DNA of 64,000 nucleotides from contig NZ_CP012700.1 of the NCBI RefSeq assembly GCF_001307295.1, positions 3,289,001-3,353,000 on the forward strand, given 5' to 3'. Source of the DNA: Sphingopyxis macrogoltabida. GTDB taxonomy: Bacteria; Pseudomonadota; Alphaproteobacteria; Sphingomonadales; Sphingomonadaceae. The notes under the pieces are model-generated. The model saw only the letters and a list, made by a program, of their open reading frames with translations, was not told the origin of the DNA and made no database searches. The stretch's first letter is position 1, and the number at the start of each line of letters is the position of its first letter. The position numbers and the translations under genes were made by a program. This document shows, in pieces, positions 60,310 through 64,000 of the stretch.

Positions 60310-62661
60310 CTATCCTCCCGATGGTGGCAAGCGGTCCGCGAGCGCGAGCGTCGCGAGGCGCATCGATTCCATGACGTTGGCAAGCCCGCGCAGTTCCATC
60401 AGCAACGCGCGGCGGGCGTTCAGGCTGTCGGGCGTCGCCGTCCCCGCCATCCCCATATGCCGCATCAGCGACAGGCCGTTGGCGAACAGCAATTTGCCGA
60501 TCGCCGCCTCGCTGCTGATCCGGCGGAGCAGATAGGCCTGCTTGCCTTCGACGAGCGCCGCGTCGAGCAGCGTCTTTTCGTCGATCTCCTCGCCCGGCCG
60601 CGCGCGCGCCGCAAGGTCGGCGACGACCGAATAGGCCTCGGCAAAGGGCAGCAGGATCGCGTGGCCGACGAGCGGCTGGCAGCGCCGGATAAGCTGTGCG
60701 ACACCGCGGTCGCCACTTGCAAGGCGGCGATCCCACACCGGATCGATCCGTTCGAGCTCGGCCTGCAGCGCGGCCATATGCTCGCCCCGCGGCGGATAGA
60801 AGAATTCGAATTTGAACAGATCGCGCAGGCGGTCGATCTTCGCCCAGAAGGCCGCGGTCGCATCCTTGCTGTCGCCATCGCGGAGCTCGAACAGCGCGAT
60901 CTCGATCATCGCGCGATCGAGGAAATGGTGGACGATGATGTTGCGGTAATAGCTCGCCATCGGATGCTTGGCGGGGTCGATCGAATAGACACTCTCGCTG
61001 CCCGCCTCGTAACGCGTCAGCAGCCCGCTCGCGACGAGCGTGTCGACCGTCGCCGACAGCGCGGCATCGTCGCCGCTTTCGAGTTCCTTGCTGAGCCGGA
61101 TGCCGCGGGCGCGCGCCCAGTCGGCAACCGCCGCGATGGTCGCGAGCAATTCGGTCGCGGTCACCCCGCGCGGCGCGGTGCCGAGCAGGATCAGGCACAT
61201 CACCGAGGTCACCGTCAGCGGCGTCACCCGGTTCGCCTCGACCGCGACCGCGAAGGCGATTTTTTCGAGCGCGCGCTTGTCGTCGGGCCCCGGCGCCATA
61301 TCGATCACCACCGGATTGCCGATGTCGAGCCGGATGCGCCCCGACGGCGCGCGCAGGCTGCGCATATAGCCGAGAAACCAGCTCAGGCTCTCCGGCTTCT
61401 TGTTCCGCCCCGTCTGCTCGGCGGCATATTCCTCGACATCGCGGATCAGGTCAAAGCTCGTCACGAAAGGCACGAAATGAACGTCGCGCGTGCCGGTCGC
61501 ATGCGCCGCGTCGAGGACATATTTCATCAGGCCATATTTGGGCGGCATCAGCTTGCCGAGCCGCGAGCGCGTGCCCTCGAACGCCCAGGACAGCGGGAAG
61601 CGCTTGGCGAGCAGCCAGGCGATATAGTGACGCAGCACAACCTTGTAGACCGGCTGCCCCTGAAAGCTGCGGCGGATGAAAATCATCCCCGAGCGGCGGA
61701 AGAATTCGCCCATCACCGCAATGTCGAGATTGGCACCGCCGAAGCTGTGCAGCATCGGCATGTCGTTCTCGTAGAGCAGCCGGCTCGGCGTCGCGCCGTC
61801 GATATAGGTCTTGTGCGTGAACAGGATGCAGGTCGGATGCTCGCGCAGGATCGACCGCAACCGGGCGAGTTCGACCGCGTCGGCCTCCATCTCGGGCGCG
61901 TAGCCGCCGAACATCATCCGGTCGAGCTTGGCGCGAAGGTCGAGGAACAGCGCGCTCGGCCGGGCGATGACCTCCTTCATCAGCGGCCGTGCTTCGCGGT
62001 AGAGATCGCCGACCGGGCGGCCGAGCGTTTCGGACAGCTCGGCCAGCGCGGCGCGGAATTTCGGGCTCGTGCGCAGGCCGTCGGCGACGAAGCGCGGCAC
62101 CTTGTAGCGGCTGCCGCGGATGCCGCGTTCGGCGACGTCGAGCGCGAGCCCCGCCTGCCGCGCGACGAAGCCCGCATATTCGGCGCCGCCTTCCTCCCCG
62201 CCGTCGCCGCCTCCCGTCTGCGCCAGAAAGCGATCCTTCAGCGCCGCCTGCGTGGCCGCCTCGCCGACGAGGATCTGCGCGCGGCGGCGGTCGCGCCACA
62301 GGATGAATTGCGAGCGCAGCGGCCCCGGCTGGCGCGGGTCGCCGAAGATCAGATGGCGGAATTTCAGCGCCCGGTCGCGCTCGAACCCCGGAATGCGCCA
62401 GGCGACGCGCAGCGGCACAACCTGCCGCCCGGGCGCTCCGGCGAGCCGCGCCTTCAATTGATCGAGGTCGAGCGCATGGTCGCCGTCGGCGATCGACAGG
62501 CTGGCCCATTGCGGCGCGCGGTCTCCCCCCAGATCGCCCGCCGTCGCGTGGATCCAGTCGAGCAATATGCGCCGCTCGACCCGGTTGCGCGCGTCGATGA
62601 TATAGAGCCGGTCGGCCGCCTCCTCCGCCACGATTTCGGTGCGGGGCGTTCCGTCCGCCAC
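60310..62661 (-). CDS. plsB: Glycerol-3-phosphate 1-O-acyltransferase
   Basis: This 783-residue enzyme makes lysophosphatidate from glycerol 3-phosphate and acyl-CoA or acyl-ACP. The acyltransferase motifs are THKTYIDGATP (HxxxxD), FFRRSGMIFIRRSF and WAFEGTRSRLGKLMPPK. FVPFVTSFDLIRD follows. A glycine-rich insert (GGGDGGEEGG) lies at about 150. The long form matches PlsB rather than PlsY. It sits between the PlsC fusion (three-base gap) and WS/DGAT (one-base gap). Confidence 0.93.
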   Translation of the reverse strand: MADGTPRTEIVAEEAADRLYIIDARNRVERRILLDWIHATAGDLGGDRAPQWASLSIADGDHALDLDQLKARLAGAPGRQVVPLRVAWRIPGFERDRALKFRHLIFGDPRQPGPLRSQFILWRDRRRAQILVGEAATQAALKDRFLAQTGGGDGGEEGGAEYAGFVARQAGLALDVAERGIRGSRYKVPRFVADGLRTSPKFRAALAELSETLGRPVGDLYREARPLMKEVIARPSALFLDLRAKLDRMMFGGYAPEMEADAVELARLRSILREHPTCILFTHKTYIDGATPSRLLYENDMPMLHSFGGANLDIAVMGEFFRRSGMIFIRRSFQGQPVYKVVLRHYIAWLLAKRFPLSWAFEGTRSRLGKLMPPKYGLMKYVLDAAHATGTRDVHFVPFVTSFDLIRDVEEYAAEQTGRNKKPESLSWFLGYMRSLRAPSGRIRLDIGNPVVIDMAPGPDDKRALEKIAFAVAVEANRVTPLTVTSVMCLILLGTAPRGVTATELLATIAAVADWARARGIRLSKELESGDDAALSATVDTLVASGLLTRYEAGSESVYSIDPAKHPMASYYRNIIVHHFLDRAMIEIALFELRDGDSKDATAAFWAKIDRLRDLFKFEFFYPPRGEHMAALQAELERIDPVWDRRLASGDRGVAQLIRRCQPLVGHAILLPFAEAYSVVADLAARARPGEEIDEKTLLDAALVEGKQAYLLRRISSEAAIGKLLFANGLSLMRHMGMAGTATPDSLNARRALLMELRGLANVMESMRLATLALADRLPPSGG

Positions 62662-62664
62662 GCC

Positions 62665-64000
62665 TTAGCCGGCCCGTCCCTTGCCGGCCGCAGGTTTTTT
62701 GGCGGGTGGCTTTTTCTTGGCCGGTGGCTTTTTCGCCGCCGCTTTCTTCGGCGCCGGCTTCGCTGCCTTGGCGGCGGGCGGCGGCGCCTCGGCAGCGACC
62801 GCTTCCTCGGCGCTTTCCTCCGCCTGCCCCAGCGCGCGCAGGAACATATTACGGACGTCGCGGACATGGGCGTTCATCGTCCGCGCGCTCCACTTCGAGG
62901 TGTCGACCGGCGGCAGCACGGTGACGCGCACCGTCGCCGGGCGCATCACGAACTCGTTCTTCGGCGCGACGTCGGTCGCGTTATGGATCACGATCGGGAC
63001 GATCGGCACCCCGGCCTGCATCGCCAGATGGAAGGCACCCTTCTTGAACGGCGCCAGCTTGGGAGTCAGCGTCCGCGTCCCTTCGGGCGAGATGCAGATC
63101 GACTTGCCTTCCTCGCGGATCGCATCGACCAGCGGCTCCATCGCCTTGATCGCGCTCTTGCCGTCGGCGCGGTCGACGAAGACGGTGCCGCCCCATTCCA
63201 TCAGCTTGCCGAGGATGGGGATATCCTTGATCTCCTTCTTCCCCACCCCGCCCATGTCGCGGCGGATGAGCTTGGCGAGGATCATCACGTCCGCCTTGCT
63301 CTGGTGGTTGAAGATGAATACGCACGGGCGCGACGACCAGAGATGGCGCTCGTCCTCGACCTCCAGCTCGACCCCGGTGATCGCGGTCGCGAAATCGCCG
63401 AACAGCCCGATCGAGAAATTCGCCGCCTCGCGCTGCGAACGCGTCAGTGCCCAAATCGGCAGCCCCGCGGCGAAGGCGCCGACCAGCGATCCGGTCGCAT
63501 AGATGGTGCGCGTATAATCGATCCACGACGGTGTGCCGCGGCTCGCAAAGCGCTGCACCGGCCAGTTGCGTTCGTCGGCGATACCCTTCAACTTCATGTT
63601 CGGGTTGAGCGGGCGCGGCTTGCCGACGCGTTCGAGCAGTTCGATATCGTCGTCGCTGTCCGAATAGAAAAAGCTCTGATCGAGATCGAGGCCATATTCG
63701 GCCGCCAGTTCCTCGGCCGCGAGCACCTTGCCGTCGCCGAAGCACAGCGGGCGGATGATGTCGCCGGTGAACACCCCGTCCTCGATCTCATAGGCCGAGC
63801 ATTTGATGTCGGTGATGCCAAGGTCGCGCGCGGTCGGTTCGATCTGGTAGATCGTCGCCGACGAGATGATTGCGACGCGGTGGCCCTTCGCCTGATGCGC
63901 CTCGATGATCGCGCGCGTCTCGGGATAGATTTTCCGGGCGATGTGCTTCTTGTAGAGTTCTTCGCCGAACTCGACGAAGCTTTCCTCCTCGACGCCCTTC
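62665..64000 (-). CDS. plsC: HAD hydrolase-1-acylglycerol-3-phosphate acyltransferase fusion (cut by window edge)
   Basis: The frame is open at the window end, so about 445 residues are visible. The first part is a HAD-IB (SerB-like) hydrolase with VAIISSATIYQIEP and FFYSDSDDDIELLERVG; its nucleophile motif lies outside. The second is a PlsC acyltransferase with FNHQSKADVMIL (HxxxxD), GGTVFVDRADGKSAI and SPEGTRTLTPKLAPFKKG. A lysine/alanine/proline tail (PKKAAAKKPPAKKKPPAK) ends it. It would make phosphatidate; the HAD part could remove the phosphate to give diacylglycerol, but this is inferred. Confidence 0.9.
   Translation of the reverse strand, partial: KGVEEESFVEFGEELYKKHIARKIYPETRAIIEAHQAKGHRVAIISSATIYQIEPTARDLGITDIKCSAYEIEDGVFTGDIIRPLCFGDGKVLAAEELAAEYGLDLDQSFFYSDSDDDIELLERVGKPRPLNPNMKLKGIADERNWPVQRFASRGTPSWIDYTRTIYATGSLVGAFAAGLPIWALTRSQREAANFSIGLFGDFATAITGVELEVEDERHLWSSRPCVFIFNHQSKADVMILAKLIRRDMGGVGKKEIKDIPILGKLMEWGGTVFVDRADGKSAIKAMEPLVDAIREEGKSICISPEGTRTLTPKLAPFKKGAFHLAMQAGVPIVPIVIHNATDVAPKNEFVMRPATVRVTVLPPVDTSKWSARTMNAHVRDVRNMFLRALGQAEESAEEAVAAEAPPPAAKAAKPAPKKAAAKKPPAKKKPPAKKPAAGKGRAG

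Noticed and set aside
1..64000. CRISPR array, tRNA, rRNA, insertion sequence or prophage
   Set aside because: I looked for regularly spaced direct repeats, cloverleaf-like segments with TTCGA loops, transposase and phage genes, and found none.

Overview
The window is a 64 kb stretch of high-GC chromosome. Its gene set and wording of conserved proteins point to a sphingomonad alphaproteobacterium, most like Sphingopyxis or a close relative. This rests on a Spinster-type MFS carrier, the short alphaproteobacterial SerC type, a tandem pair of small cytochromes c, a DUF3011 secreted protein, siderophore-type TonB receptors, and class I PHA synthase with a lysine/alanine-rich phasin. The genus is my inference; no rRNA gene is present. 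I see no tRNA, rRNA, CRISPR array, insertion sequence or prophage. Genes are packed tightly, many overlap by 1-4 bases, and no gap without a gene reaches 300 bases.

Layout. Positions 1-1852: arginine/ornithine breakdown (arginase, ornithine cyclodeaminase) facing an Lrp-type regulator, with a palindrome between them. 1868-7602: DNA alkylation repair (ogt), purT, a VTT-type membrane protein, an AAC(3)-I-like acetyltransferase and polA. 7706-11522: an HscC-type Hsp70, a membrane J-domain-like protein and a secreted protein of unknown role. 11670-16218: a CDP-alcohol phosphotransferase, prephenate dehydratase, two cytochromes c, a LOG-family protein and an extensin-like lipoprotein. 16388-22390: serine, histidine and purine synthesis (serC, serA, hisZ, purA), punctuated by palindromic repeats. 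22438-28876: a heme membrane protein, an L,D-transpeptidase, a flavin reductase, an MFS carrier, a secreted amidase, a DUF2721 protein and an alaC-like aminotransferase. 28990-31622: PHA synthase and phasin, the latter behind a perfect 21-bp palindrome. 31812-36144: clpS, an HxlR regulator facing an atypical SDR plus a DsbA-fold isomerase, a DMT exporter and a DUF3011 protein. 36314-41513: two siderophore-type TonB receptors and a DUF4198 protein across a Fur-like site. 41510-47108: an aminotransferase, a siroheme synthase with a cut-down second domain, lysA, a small lipoprotein, argH and a TlpA-like lipoprotein.

Two lipid regions stand out. At 47109-53692 an IclR regulator faces a five-gene acyl-CoA pathway (SDR, MaoC-type hydratase, KAS III/OB-fold fusion, SCP-x-type thiolase, acyl-CoA dehydrogenase). 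In the fusion protein the condensing cysteine aligns with glutamine. At 54431 to the window end, seven minus-strand genes encode a near-complete triacylglycerol cycle: HAD-PlsC fusion, PlsB, WS/DGAT, DUF3336 patatin lipase, monoacylglycerol lipase, another alpha/beta hydrolase and GpsA. With phaC and phasin this gives two carbon-storage systems in one window. Phasin, WS/DGAT and the PlsC fusion share lysine/alanine/proline-rich, histone-H1-like segments, which suggests a common way of tethering storage granules or their enzymes.

At least five families of palindromic intergenic repeats occur, including a nearly perfect 76-bp one between hisZ and its convergent neighbour, and one inside the acyl-CoA operon.
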